Source: Ficedula albicollis (lineage: Eukaryota; Chordata; Aves; Passeriformes; Muscicapidae). Taken from it: a DNA stretch of 64,000 bases. The stretch spans positions 30,853,749 to 30,917,748 of the forward strand of contig NC_021678.1 of assembly GCF_000247815.1 (NCBI RefSeq), in the 5' to 3' direction. A model generated the notes under the pieces. That model was not told the DNA's origin. It made no database searches and saw only the letters and a list, made by a program, of their open reading frames with translations. A program made the position numbers and the translations under genes. Every line of letters starts with the position of its first letter. Within the stretch, counting starts at the first letter, position 1. Below, piece by piece: positions 1-28,377 of the stretch.

Positions 1-1622
1 GAGGAGGCACTGCTGCAGCTTGCCGGGGTTTGTGTGGGTGCTGCCCTCCTCTCAAGGTGTGGCCAGCCACAGCCTTTGTTTCTCATTTCATAGCTGCTTC
101 CAGGCTATGCTGAAGCAAAAATTTGGCTGCCTCTGCACCCCACCCCTCCCTCCCTCTAATATATGCACCTCCCTGCATATAAACATAAAATCAGAAAACA
201 ATATTCTCATAAAGGCTGTTGGTTCTTCCACAAGTTGAGCTTAATTTTAGTTTAATTTTAATCTAATAGAGAAAGAGAGAATGGGTCTAAATGGAAAAAA
301 CCATCAGAGATTTCACCATGCAAAATAGTAGCAAAAATCACATATTCTTGACACACAAAATAGAGGACAGTCAATGCCTCTTATGAAATTCCCTGTGCAG
401 TGCTGGGCTCCTCAGGGAGGACAACTCCAGCCTCCCTGGGGAAGAAAAGCCAAATGGTGACATTTCCTTTCTCCCACAAAAATAGCTCATTTCATAGACT
501 TCTTCAACCCCATAAGCCCCATTGTTTAAGAAGCATAAGGAGATCAGATAAATATTTCTAAATGAGATTCTATGTCAAATATCTCCTGCAAATAATTGTC
601 TTGTTGATCTTCCTGTCTTAGAATTAGAAGAAAATTTAAATCCTGGTTGTATTACAATTTGGAAGTGTGGCCTATGAGCTTTCTAGTGCATGCCTCTCCT
701 GAACTAAGTACAGCCTTCTTCACAGGTACTTATTGCATGATGATATCCAAAAATTGCCTTTACATTCCTTCTGCCCACGCAAGCAAAGCCAAAATTTAAT
801 TCATACTAATTAAAAAATTTTGTTAAAAAAAATAAAAGGTCATTTTTTGAAGCAGACTTCTTAGATGTTGTTTTAACAGGATTGGAAAGTTGGGATTTCC
901 ATGAGCCTTTACTTGCCTCCTTAGAGCAGACTCAATCGTTCCTTCTTGCACAGATTTTTGTCTAAATCATGGCAGAATTCACTACGTGTCCCCCTTACAG
1001 AGGACCTGGAGAGCTCAGCGGTGGAGAAAGCAGTTGAGATTACACAAATAAGCCTGACACCAGGCACTCTGCTCAGACCAGACAGGAGAATCCTCACCAG
1101 GGCTCTCCCTAGAGGTAGCAGTTGAATCTTGAGCTTCCCATCTGGACTGGAGTCTGGAGGGCGTACTTTCCATAGCTAAGGAAACATCCCAGCCACTGAG
1201 GCACCAGGTACCCCAGGGCTGACTGATCCTCCCTGGAAGCCTTAAGTTGGTTTGTGTAAATAATGAAATTTCCAGCAGATCTGAAGGAGAACGCCTGTGC
1301 TCAGGGGTTAATGCAGGAGTTCATTCACAGCCTCCCTGCGAGGCAGGGTCAGAGTTTGAGTGGCTCTGCACACACCCTCTGGCAAAACCAGAGACTGCAG
1401 CTGAGCAGGAGCCTTTAAAAGATCAGCAGCATTTTACCAGTGGGCTCTGGGATGGCTCTGTGTGTCTCAAAACCTGGCTCAGAGCACTTTTTCCAGGGTC
1501 TCACAGTGAAATGGTGCCAGTGCTGGACACTGAACTGTGCTATTCTGAGGAATGTCTATCCAGATATTTTCAAACAAGGCTTAGGGACTCTCAGAAGGTT
1601 TAATGCAGTGGACACAGCACCA

Positions 1623-1752
1623 CCCTAATAGAGCTGCACAGGCCTGGGAGCAGAACTGGCTGGTTGCTTGTCAGCTTGGACAGGATGCCCTAATAGAGCT
1701 GCACAGGCCTGGGAGCAGAGCTGGCTGGTTGCTTGCCAGCTTGGACAGGATA
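1623..1752. repeat. 65-bp tandem duplication
   Basis: Units begin at 1623 and 1688 with CCCTAATAGAGCTGCACAGG; only a couple of differences between copies. Confidence 0.9.
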
Positions 1753-3154
1753 ACCTTAGGCTGGCCTGCAAAAGACCATGGAAAAATATCCAGAGTCCCA
1801 ACCCATACCTCAAAAATAAGATCAGACTGTTGTTCTTCTTTTTCTTTGTGAGGGAGGATCTTATTATGAGCACAGTTGAATTTCCAGATGAGGTAAATTC
1901 TCCCTGTTACAAGTTCTGCTTGATCTCACTATCACAAACCCTATACACACCTCTAACTTGTTCCTTGACTGCCACTTCTATGTTCCCCTGCTCTTCAATC
2001 AGAGGTAAATAAACGAAAGGCAGCGTGATGCCTGTTATCTAAAAAGATTCAGGTAGAGCAAGTATCATAGCACAATCAGGGTGCTTGAAAATTGTATTTT
2101 CCTGGAAAAGACTTTTACTTGCCTTCTTGGATCATACACAGAGGAAGTCCAAGGTCTAGAGGGAGAAAATAACTCTTAGTAACCAAATGTTTGAACATTC
2201 ATACAGGATTAATTACTTGTTTTATTTTTTTTTTCTTTAATTTTAAATGACTGTACTGCTAGCAAAAGTGAGAAGTAAAGACTCTGATCTATGCCAGGCA
2301 CTTAGTACATGCAAATACTCTGCAAGTTTTTCCTATCTTGAAGTATTTCAGCATAAACTACAAAGGCAAAGTGGACTGAACTGATCCCTGGAGAAAACAT
2401 GTGCAACTCCACTTACATAAAAAGACTGCTTGCTTCAATAGATCTGTGCCCATTTATCCTCAGGACGAATTCACACATTTTTTTCTATTATTAGATGGAC
2501 ATCCTATTTCTAATGGAGTCTATGTGATCTAAGCACTTCTACTTTATTTTTTCTAGAAGTAAGATTCTGTGCTTAGAGGATGAATTGCACTGCTGAGCAG
2601 TGCTGGAAGGATCAAATGAGGTGCATTAACATTTGCAGTGCCATTATGCTCCATCTGAAATACTGGGCTCTGTAAGAAATTTCAAACAAAGCATCTGCTC
2701 AGTCTTGGTAAAGCAAATCTTTTGTCTGTGGCATATTCCACCAGCAAATCAGTGCAACAAGGATTAAACAGCTCTTGAAATGTCATCAGAATGGATGAAT
2801 TTCACAACAAATAGCAAAAGAATTGTGAAAGTCTAACAATTATTCCCCAAAACCTATTTCAATAAACATTTGCATCCTCGCTGTCATGATGGCTCATAAA
2901 GTTCTAGTTAACATTTACTTAGGACAATAATTAAGTCAATTGAAACACTCAATACAAGACGTAGGCAGAATGTGTAAGAGGATTTTGAGCAGTGGAAAAT
3001 AGGTGCTCACTGCAGGGTAGGTGTGAATCACAAGAGCTGCAGCCAGGTTTTCACTGTGTAAAAGTCAAATGTCAGGGTGCCTGTGCTTGGTTACAATTAC
3101 ATGAGATCAACTCTTTCTATCCTGTGAGTCATTTTCTCCACAGCCTTGGCCAAC

Positions 3155-3328
3155 TTTCCTAACCTGTCTGTGCTATTATTTGGGAATTAAAAAAAGAGTT
3201 TTCACCCCAATACCTGGGCCCTTGTGAGTGAATGGTCCTGATTTCCTAACCTGTCTGTGCTATTATTTGGGAAGTAAAAAAAGAGTTTTCACCCCAGTAC
3301 CTGGGCCCTTGTGAGTGAATGGTCCTGG
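3155..3328. repeat. 87-bp tandem duplication
   Basis: Units start at 3155 and 3242 (TTTCCTAACCTGTCTGTGCT); two substitutions seen. Confidence 0.92.
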
Positions 3329-4479
3329 CTGAGCTGTGGGCACAGCCAGTGTGACAGGAATGAACAGCACTGACTAAGGGGCAATCCAACTCCAGGAGTA
3401 TTTAATTCTTGTCTGTGCAAGCAGCACATGTTCTGCCTACACCAGAGGGAGCTCAGGCACGAGGTTATGCTACAGCTTTATTTTCCATATTGCAGGAGCA
3501 CAGGGAGACACACACAGAAATGTTCCCACTAGATTACAGTGATGACCTGAACAGTTTGTATGATCCAATAACTTCCTCCTTCTAAATTAACAGGCTCTGC
3601 TGATGAAGGAGCGTGCACTCCGTGTCAGCACCATAAATGTGTCCTATATGACCTGTCTGGGAGTTCTTTCATCTCTTACCAGTCTCTCTGGTGGTGGCAG
3701 TGGTGACTGGTAAGGCTCTGGTAGCAGTCATCTGGTTATCTTTTGTGGCAGTAACAAAAAGGCTGTGTCAGCTGTGATAAGCTCTCATTGAACAACAACA
3801 AAAAAATAGTTCTGGGAAGATCTTTCGTTATGACAGCAGCAGTTATGTTGAATTTCACAGACATCACATGCTGAAATATAAACATCCAGGCAGCCTTGAG
3901 GAACGTGTTTAATACTGCCCTGTACTTAAATAATACAAGCTATGCACTCTCAACTTGTAGAAACCAAGCTTTTTTTTTTTTACAAACTCTCACCATTGAC
4001 ATCAGTGGAGAGGAAAGAGTTTCCACGAGACATTTGCCTTTATCTCTGGTCCTCCAGCCTTTTCTGATCTCAGTTACTCCCCACTCCTCCCCCTGCTTCA
4101 ACATACCCTTTTCCTTGCATCAAAGAAATAGGATCTGAAGCCTGGACATCTCACAACAGTCCCTTCTCCAGAACTTATTCCACTTCAGCTCCCTCAAGAC
4201 TGTGAGAAAGCAAATATTCCAGAAACTTCAGAGCTAATGCACAGATTTTTTGATGGAGCCCCTTAAATCCACTGGCAATCTCACTTTGAGGATCTGTAAA
4301 CACCTGCTAGAACTCTGACAACATGCAGTGCTAGGACCAATGAAAATTAATGCAGAAGAGCTCAGGCACCTGCAGGCAGTGTAAATGTAGGAGAGCTCTT
4401 TCTATACAGGTGTGACAGCATTAAATGCTAGATTGTTCAGCAGCACCACGTACAGCCTGCTTAATTTTCTCCACCTAAG

Positions 4480-4480
<1 letters not shown>

Positions 4481-4551
<71 letters not shown>
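4481..4551. repeat. Poly-C tract, 71 bp
   Basis: Uninterrupted C run on the + strand in non-coding DNA. The proline and glycine reading frames through it are artefacts of the homopolymer. Confidence 0.97.
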
Positions 4552-4553
<2 letters not shown>

Positions 4554-5400
4554 AGCTAACATCCACACCCCATAGCAAATGCAAGTCCACGTCTCCAGTC
4601 CTTTGTTTTCATACAAATTTTCCCAGCCTTATTTGTTTCAGTTTGACAAGTTTTGGGGTAAAGGCTCTCCTTGATTGAAGGCAGTAGAATATGATCCCCA
4701 GAGATTAGTCTGTGGCTAAATTGTGCCACTTCCATCATGAAAGGATCTGGGAATATATTCCTAGAGCTAAGGCTTTTTGATTGAATTAGAAAATTAATTA
4801 CATCAGATAATTCTATGCTTCAAATCCATAATTATATTTAACAACAACAGTGTCCAGCATTATCACCAGCTATCCAAAACAATGAAGGTGACTCCAGTGG
4901 GAATGCTGTGAGACTAAAACTGAGCACAGGGCCCTTGAGTACAGCATGACCTGAGATAATGCCAGTATAGTTTTCCCTCCCTCTTTCCTCTTCTACAGGA
5001 ATCTCATCCTTTTGCTGTCATCCTCAACCCATTCTCTATCACTCCCCAATAAACTCTGTGCAATTATTTGTGGATGCACATGCTAAACCAGATCACTGAA
5101 AAAGAACTGCTTTAAAAAAAAGACACTTTTCCTTTAGGAAGAAGAGATTGGAAAGAAGTAGCAGCTGCTCAAACACACCTGAGCTAGCTAACCTTGAGGC
5201 CTGACCCCAGTGGCAGGCAGTGCACACCAGCCTGTGAGATGTGACACTGATCTTTAAAAAGCCTGCTAAAGGTATGGCATGAACGTAGCAGCCCCACAGA
5301 GCTGGGAAAAACGTGCTGTTGCTCAACAATACCTTCCCTGAGCTGATCTTTAAAAATTAAAGTGACCTAAAGCTAAGCATATTATAAAGTGTTGTTTGTT

Positions 5401-5424
5401 AAACAAACAAACAAACAAACAAAA
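5401..5424. repeat. (AAAC)n microsatellite
   Basis: About six AAAC units, simple tandem repeat. Confidence 0.95.
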
Positions 5425-7973
5425 ATATAGCAAGAGAAGCAAAGGCAATAATTCATAACAAAGAGTATTCTGTGATGTCTGTATTTCTGCAAGAATGGCC
5501 CTTGGCATTGCTGAGCTGAGAGTAGAGGACATTTTATAAACATATTTCTAAAAAGAGGAAGTATTCAAATTGGAAATGCCCGTTTGGCTGACTCCTCCAG
5601 CAGATAACAGAGAGGACAGCTCTTGCTAGCAGGCTGCTCTCAACATTCTCTTCATTAACAAAAAATAAAAGCTCCATCCACGCTGTTTGATGGCAATTAA
5701 AAGCTGAATCATGCGATATGCCAACTTTCTGATGTTCTTTGCATGTTTACACTTTAGACCAGCACATTACACCTAGTTTTCTCAGGGCTTTCTTACAATC
5801 CTGTGCTATTACAGAGCATAGTTTGAGGAGCTGGTGACATACTTCAAATGTAATTGTGAAAAACATATTTTTATAAGTTTCACAGAAGAGGAATCTATGT
5901 TAAACAATCTCAGTAATCCTTGGTTATTCTGGGAATCTTTTCAATTCACAAAAGAATGCAATGATTTTTCATCACGGGTGCAGATGACTGGACTGAATCA
6001 GAGCAATCAGAGAAAATGCAGATTATTTTTCTTTCTCTCTTTGAGCAGTACTGGCAAACTCAGGGCACTACTAGTTTGGAATTAATACTGGTCTGTACCA
6101 GTAAAGGCCAATTGGCATTTCAGCATTAAAGATCTGACAAGGGCAGCAACCACTTCTCCACAGAGAAGTCCTTAAAATACCATGAACTCTATCTAGCTAA
6201 CAGAGTCCACAGGCAGCATTACACTTTGCTTGATATCTGAACTTGCTGTTTGGGCTACATGAATGTACTGTTCATTTCAGAGAGGCTCTGAAAAAAGGAT
6301 GAACAAAATTCCCTGGCTATCAGAAAGCAGTCATTTCTCATTTGGGTAAAAATCCTTACTTCTGTAACTATCTTTTCTCTTGTATCATATCTATTTTCCT
6401 CAGTTACAGCAAAAGCTGCCAAGGGCTGACTCATTAGGGCACAAAACATGGAAATACAAATGCTCATTTCAATCTGTGGTCACTTCATGCCAGCTTAAAG
6501 TCACTTCTGTAAGTCAGGCAGCCAGCACACCTGGGAAACTCCAGGAGAAATGAACACACTTTGTAAGTCAGGATGATGATTCAGTATCAGAGAATGAGCA
6601 TGACAAGCACAATCACATGTAAAATAGGCAGAACTCCTTTTATAAAGCTGGCTGTTTGCATTTCTTAGTGTCTAACTCCTATGCCTTTTCAGGGCAAAAT
6701 TACAAGAAACAGAAACATCTCAACTCTGTTACAATCCCACAGAAAGTGGGAAGGCGAGATTTGATTTAAAATAAACACAGCTGGAGACAGATCAAAGCAA
6801 TGCAGGCATTTTTCAACAAGAAAGATGACAACTTCTCTCAAATGAAATTCGGGTTTTTACTTACTCGAGATGCTCAGAACATCTGCACTCAGTATCGCAG
6901 TTCTTTTACCCTCTCGGTGGGACAGATGGCAATGAGGTGACCAATTCCCAGTGACTTTCAAAGAGGTTTAGGCACCTGCCACAAAACTGTTCAGGACTGA
7001 TTTCTCTCTGCTATTCTCAGCTTTGACAAAACAGCAAACCAGGAGATTCCTTCCACTCACCACTTTGCTGCCAGCCAGGAGTTTGCCTTCACTTAAATTG
7101 CTCGACCTTTGTACTCCTATTTTAAGCCACCCCATTTGTGAAATAAAAATCCCACCCTATTATTAAAATATTTAATACTTTTTAAGATGCTTTGAGCTTG
7201 CACTAAAGGTACACTATAGACACATCTGTACCTAAATTACCAACACTCAAAAGTAACAGGAAAAATACTTGTTGGTGGATTAGCTACAGATGATCAATGC
7301 CAAATAAAAATCTACTCTGGTTTTGCTAAGGTCATTGAGTGCTGTGCAATTCTCATGAGGTAAATATTTTGGAAGTGGGGAATGCTCTGAGATTAAGCAA
7401 TACATTACAGTTTTTGATCAAACGCCAGAAGCCATAGGTGAATAGGAAACAGACATCAGTAATTACAGTTCGTACTTCAGCTATTTCAAAACCCCTTGCT
7501 TCAATGAGCAAGTATTAACTGGACAGACACTCCTTCACAAATTAGAGGCTGCAAAGACTTATTACACACCACATTTATCTTTGAAACTTGTCCAACAGAA
7601 TTAAACTTAAAAAAAAAAAGATACAGATTATGGTTGCAGGCAAAAAACTATTAAAACTCTAACAACTATATATATGTTTTTATCTGTCAAACTGTCCCTG
7701 CAGCCACTCTTTGGTTAAGGAGCTCAGGAATGCAGTATTAAGAAATACAAGTAATTGTATTAGTATGCTGTTGTCAAACTTCAAACTGGCTGTATTTTAT
7801 CACAGAAGCTGATAAAAGAATTTCTCGTGTAGGCCTTTAAAACACAATAGAATGGCAAGAACATGAGATAGGAGCAGAAATGAAGACGTGGCACCCAATG
7901 AGAAGTGGTCAAGGAGCATCAGCACTGCTCACTGCAACTGTGCAGAGCCACCCAGCTTGACATCATTAGGGCT

Positions 7974-8155
7974 ACTAAAAAACCCAAAGCAAACCCCTGA
8001 CCCTGGCACAGCATCTGAGTGACCAGCCCAGCTCAGAGGCCAGACTGACAAAGCCTGGCCCACCACTAAAAAACCCAAAGCAAACCCCTGACCCTGGCAC
8101 AGCATCTGAGTGACCAGCCCAGCTCAGAGGCCAGACTGACAAAGCCTGGCCCACC
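7974..8155. repeat. 91-bp tandem duplication
   Basis: Units start at 7974 and 8065 (ACTAAAAAACCCAAAGCAAA); copies appear identical. A second, unrelated tandem pair starts directly after it. Confidence 0.93.
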
Positions 8156-8273
8156 ACAGCAATGCTGGAGCAGGCCAGGATGCTCCAGAGACAGCCTTGC
8201 TCCAACAACAACCACAGCAATGCTGGAGCAGGCCAGGATGCTCCTCTCCAGAGACAGCCTTGCTCCAACAACA
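8154..8273. repeat. 58-bp tandem duplication
   Basis: Units start at 8154 and 8212 (CCACAGCAATGCTGGAGCAG); the second has a 5-bp insertion (CTCTC-type). Confidence 0.9.
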
Positions 8274-10689
8274 ATGGAAATCGTGAGAGCACATTCCACT
8301 TTCCAGGTAGTTCCTTTACTCCAGAAAGCCACACTTGGGAAGCTACACAATTTTTCCTCAAACGAGTTAAGGTTATTCAGGATACCCAAGAGAGTCCCAT
8401 GACTGATGTTGGATGAAATATGAAATTGTGGTGGAGAAAAAAAAATTGGGCAAAACCAGTGCATGCATTTATGTTTTTCAGAACTTCTGAGAGGGAGGAA
8501 GCAGTTCAGTGAGGCTGCTTTTAAACTGTTGCCCAACTGAAGATAGCATCAAATGAACTTCTAATGAATATTTGGCTTCACAACAGATTTTTACTGATAT
8601 TTATAATTGAAGCACATCCCTCTAGATCGGTAATTTCAGTCAAACAATGAGATTTTGCAAACTTTTCACCTGCTAAAAGAATTATTATTACACATCAAAT
8701 TTAGTTCAGTGTAAGAGGTTAAATATTTAAGCTGATTAAAAAACTTTTAGTTAACTAAAACAAGCATTTAGATTGGTTTAACACCTAAACAGGAAACATT
8801 AAGTCTCTGAATGCACTTCTACTTGTTTGGCCAAAATTTATCTCAGACCAAAACTACCAAAAGGGGGAAAAAAAAAAGACATTTAAAAACAGATCAGCAA
8901 TTTAGGAAGATGATTATTTAAAGGTACAGTTCTTAATTCATTTATTTCCTATGTATCTATCAAGCTGTATTAGGCTTTTGCATTTTCCTTGTTAGAGATT
9001 TTTGAACACAATATAATTCTGGAAATCTAGAATTTTAATAAAACTAATATTTTAAGTAAACACTTCAGGTGGATAAAAAGGTTTGAAATGCAGTCATTTA
9101 AAAATTCATCACACAAGTGACCCAATCCAAATATTCTGTATACTTCCTGTTTACAGTTCCATTACTAATGGCCCAACACAAAACTAATTGATTTAGTGTA
9201 GAATATTACAGGTGGCAATAGCTGTTTTTTGAGGGCTTGGGTTTCTGTTAAAGCATATTTTCAAAACAAAGAACACTGATCCTTGCAATTAGATCAAGAT
9301 CTTAATTTGAAAAATACTGTTACTCTTAAGAGCAATTACTGCAAAAAAGAAAATGGCTTATTTAATAAATGATGCTTTAAAAAGTTTAATGGAATGCTGC
9401 TGGTGTGTTTGGCATTAATTATCAGCATCATTCTGCATTTCAGTATATAACAAGGGTCAACTGTATCTAACACCCATCTTACAGATGCTTAAAAAAAACC
9501 CACCAGATATGGACAGAGTGCCTGTAACTTCTGGACAGGAACATTTGGAACTGAAAGATCCTGATGTAGGGTCATGGTGTAACCTGTGTGTTTACACATG
9601 CAAACATGCAATTTACCTTTACAATCACCTCACCAGAGATAGCACTTGCTTCCTTCCACACAAAAGTTTGCAAAGCAAGGTATTTTGTAAACCATAGTGT
9701 GAAATTTATGATGTTATACTGCAGAAACCTGTTTAGCCCCCAATTTACAATCCTGGCAATTGTATTCAACTCTGTCATCATAACTAATTACAGCTAACTG
9801 CAGATTACCATATTGCAAACTCTCATCTGTGTGAAAGAAATATGATGTTAGAAAAAAGAATCAAACATCCTGAGGGCTAATGAACAAAAATGCACTATTC
9901 TATCTTGGACTGCAAACCTGAACTCTTCGAATTGCTGCTGTAAAACTTCAAATTGCTATTTGTTGGCAAGTTGTTTTAGCCCCAAGTACTTACACAGTAA
10001 ATCACCATTACACTAATACCATACCTTTGGCCTGAAACATATTAATCTTGGTTAACAATAACTGACATTTACATTACCAATTCAATTCAGGCATTGTGGT
10101 GACTAAACATATACGCAAAAGCTTCAGGGAGAAAAGTTATTAGTTTTGAATGTGTACTTACTTATCACTGAGAACAATTTTGAAGAAACATTATCATCAA
10201 TTCTTGTTATAATCTTATAACATAAACACTCAAATCCTAATTGATCTGTAAAACAGTTGACTTGGAGTAAAATCTGCATTTGGTGCAGTTAACAGTACAA
10301 CATAACAGTTCAGATATGTTTGCAAGATATGTATTTATATATTTTCATCTGGGACTTTTAAAACCTGTGCTCTTAGGAAGGAAAGAAAACTGGGAATCTG
10401 AAATATTCTGAAGAACGTGGCACCAGGATATGACTAAGAGTACCAGATCCTTCCAGGAGAGGGAGGATGGACTTTTTCAGGAATTTTTTTGTGTTTATAT
10501 TTACTAAGGCTATAAATATCCTTCATTTAAAAAAGGTAGGTTGGGTTTGCTCATCTTTATTTAGTGTCTTTCCCCAACTTTCAAGCAGAAAACAAGTACT
10601 TACTGCATTAAATCTGTGTAGCCCCAGAAGCAAACATATCCCTCACCTTATACCCACACATCATAATTACAGTACAACACAAAATGCAT

Positions 10690-11002
10690 TTGGACCAAGG
10701 ATTTTATTTCAACCTCAGAGTTCTCTACCAGACTCCAAACTCATCCTGAAATGCATTATCTTTAGTTTCATATCTAGGAGGAAAATTTAACATGGTATTG
10801 GGGTTTAGATAGTTTTTTTTTGCTGTATTATTTACAAGAGAGTGCCAAAACAAGATAGTGCAGTTTAAAAACATTAAGATAAATAGAAGGCATTTGATGT
10901 GGGGGTTTTTTTGGGGGGGGGTTATGTTTAGATTTAATAAGTTGCCCACAAAAATTCTTCAAGTAACAACAGGTATTTGACTCCTGAGGAAAACAGGATG
11001 GA
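10690..11002 (-). other. FAM204A: FAM204A 3' UTR (approximate end)
   Basis: Sequence after the stop codon. Candidate poly(A) signals in the sense of the gene are ATTAAA at 10938-10933 and AATAAA at 10708-10703; further AATAAA-like sites follow near 10.56 kb. Which is used cannot be told from sequence. The UTR contains a C-rich stretch in the sense of the gene (10903-10921, T- and G-runs on +). Confidence 0.5.
10703..10708 (-). terminator. FAM204A: Candidate poly(A) signal AATAAA
   Basis: TTTATT on the + strand, AATAAA in the direction of FAM204A, about 295 nt past the stop codon. It is a candidate cleavage signal only; the ATTAAA at 10938-10933 is an alternative. Confidence 0.4.
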
Positions 11003-27254
<16,252 letters not shown>

Positions 27255-27651
27255 CTCCCAGTTTAAATAAGTCCAAACTGCATCAAGTCACTGCAAAAAC
27301 ACCAGCTTACCCATCCCAACACAAAAACAGCCTGCAGAAGAGAGAAACAGAAACAGCAAAACACGTCATCAATATTTCTGCTTATCTTACGTAACTATCA
27401 TTACATGTTCTAGACAACGACTTGAGTACAAACGCTGACACTACCGGCTCTTTTTTACCCCACTCCTTGTCCTTTAAAGCTGTGCCCTTAGGCGTTTGCT
27501 TACAGCTTTCAGTTTAGGGGTGACACTGCCGCAAACGCCTCCCGTGCCCCCACAGGGGCAGCTTCCCGGGACAGCGCACCCAGCTCCCTTCACCGCCGGG
27601 CCGCGACAGGAGGAGCCCGGCCGGGGAGGCGGCAGGGCCGGGGCGGCTCCG

Positions 27652-27726
<75 letters not shown>
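27652..27726. repeat. Poly-C tract, 75 bp
   Basis: Uninterrupted C run in FAM204A intron 1, first unit of the 268-bp duplication. Confidence 0.97.
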
Positions 27727-27807
27727 TGCCGGCCTGAGGGAGGGCAGCCGGCCCTCGCTGTGCCGCCAGTCCCCGCACGGCCGGCGGCGCTGGCAGTGCC
27801 CGCGGAG

Positions 27808-27898
27808 CCCCCTCAGTGTCCCCGCACGGCCGGAGCGCCCTCAGTGCCCGCGGAGCGCCCTCAGTGTCCCCTCAGTGTCCCCTCAGTGCCCCCAGGGT
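27808..27898. repeat. CCTCAGTG minisatellite, copy 1
   Basis: Five or more degenerate repeats of CCCTCAGTG(T/C)CCC, some separated by GCGGAGCG. The same array recurs 268 bp downstream as part of the larger duplication. Confidence 0.8.
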
Positions 27899-27919
27899 GT
27901 CCCGCGCCCGGCGCCCCCG

Positions 27920-27994
<75 letters not shown>
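27920..27994. repeat. Poly-C tract, 75 bp
   Basis: Second C run, the same 75-bp length as its partner 268 bp away. Equal lengths in two homopolymers suggest copying after expansion, or a read/assembly length limit. Confidence 0.97.
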
Positions 27995-28075
27995 TGCCGG
28001 CCTGAGGGAGGGCAGCCGGCCCTCGCTGTGCCGCCAGTCCCCGCACGGCCGGCGGCGCTGGCAGTGCCCGCGGAG

Positions 28076-28166
28076 CCCCCTCAGTGTCCCCGCACGGCCG
28101 GAGCGCCCTCAGTGCCCGCGGAGCGCCCTCAGTGTCCCCTCAGTGTCCCCTCAGTGCCCCCGCACG
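28076..28166. repeat. CCTCAGTG minisatellite, copy 2
   Basis: Second copy of the CCCTCAGTG-type array, ending ~30 bp from the exon-1 donor of FAM204A, inside intron 1. Confidence 0.8.
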
Positions 28167-28198
28167 GCCCCGCGCCCGGCGCCCCCGGCCGTGTTTAC

Positions 28199-28235
28199 CT
28201 GGCCGCCATCTTGGCACCGCCGGAACACCCCGCGC
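28199..28235 (-). other. FAM204A: FAM204A exon 1 (5' UTR, approximate start)
   Basis: The 3' edge is a clear donor on the minus strand, with the exon ending GGCCAG and the intron starting GTAAAC (GT at 28198-28197). The 5' edge is inferred: a TISU/YY1 element (28202-28213) normally sits a few to ~30 nt from the transcription start, so the start should lie near 28215-28240. The exon carries an ATG (28209-28207) that is not in frame with the FAM204A protein and opens only a short upstream ORF. Confidence 0.7.
28202..28213 (-). promoter_or_regulatory. FAM204A: TISU element with upstream ATG
   Basis: CAAGATGGCGGC in the sense of FAM204A, matching the TISU consensus at every position. Its ATG runs through the exon 1-2 junction into a very short ORF: 11 codons if the 27331 acceptor is used, 12 if 27290 is used. 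It is therefore out of frame with, or terminated before, the FAM204A start at 27254. Confidence 0.75.
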
Positions 28236-28300
28236 GCGGATTGGGCGGGGCGGCGCAGCCAATCAGCGGGCGCGCCGGTCGCCATGGCAGCGGGGCGGGC
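28202..28300 (-). promoter_or_regulatory. FAM204A: FAM204A core promoter: TISU/YY1, GC box, CCAAT boxes
   Basis: On the minus strand 28213-28202 reads CAAGATGGCGGC, an exact match to the TISU consensus SAASATGGCGGC, which includes a YY1 core. Upstream in the gene's direction are a GC box (GGGCGGGG on + at 28243-28250), an overlapping CCAAT box (ATTGG on + at 28240-28244) and a second CCAAT in the other orientation (28259-28263). No TATA box is visible. This is the architecture of a housekeeping CpG-island promoter. A 67-bp poly-C tract (28309-28375) lies just upstream. Confidence 0.8.
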
Positions 28301-28305
28301 CCGCC

Positions 28306-28308
<3 letters not shown>

Positions 28309-28375
<67 letters not shown>
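28309..28375. repeat. Poly-C tract, 67 bp, upstream of the FAM204A start
   Basis: Uninterrupted C run ~70-100 bp upstream of the inferred transcription start. On the sense strand of FAM204A it is G67, a strong potential G-quadruplex in the promoter. Confidence 0.97.

Positions 28376-28377
<2 letters not shown>

Larger units (their letters stand above)
1..4480. other. Intergenic DNA left of FAM204A
   Basis: AT-rich, no supported gene on either strand. Apart from the 65-bp (1623) and 87-bp (3155) tandem duplications, no repeat family was recognised. The longest frame (1247-1603, 118 codons) has no recognisable domain. Confidence 0.7.
4552..10690. other. Intergenic DNA between the 71-bp C tract and the FAM204A 3' end
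   Basis: Non-coding by inspection. Contains the (AAAC)n at 5401 and the back-to-back tandem duplications at 7974 and 8154. Nothing else recognised. Confidence 0.7.
27652..28190. repeat. 268-bp tandem duplication with poly-C in the FAM204A CpG island
   Basis: Two units, each a 75-bp C run followed by ~195 bp of GC-rich sequence (unique parts 27727-27919 and 27995-28190). The copies are almost identical until near the end, where the second diverges into the exon-1 donor. Each contains a nested minisatellite of CCCTCAGTG-type repeats. Confidence 0.95.
27332..28198 (-). other. FAM204A: FAM204A intron 1
   Basis: The first 550 bp in transcription order are part of the CpG island and hold a 268-bp tandem duplication with two 75-bp C tracts. 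In the direction of transcription these are G75 tracts very close to the promoter. The remainder up to the exon-2 acceptor is ordinary sequence. Confidence 0.8.

Noticed and set aside
1247..1603. 118-codon ORF on +
   Set aside because: No recognisable domain, weak start context and no splice sites of note; length is within chance for a 64-kb vertebrate window.
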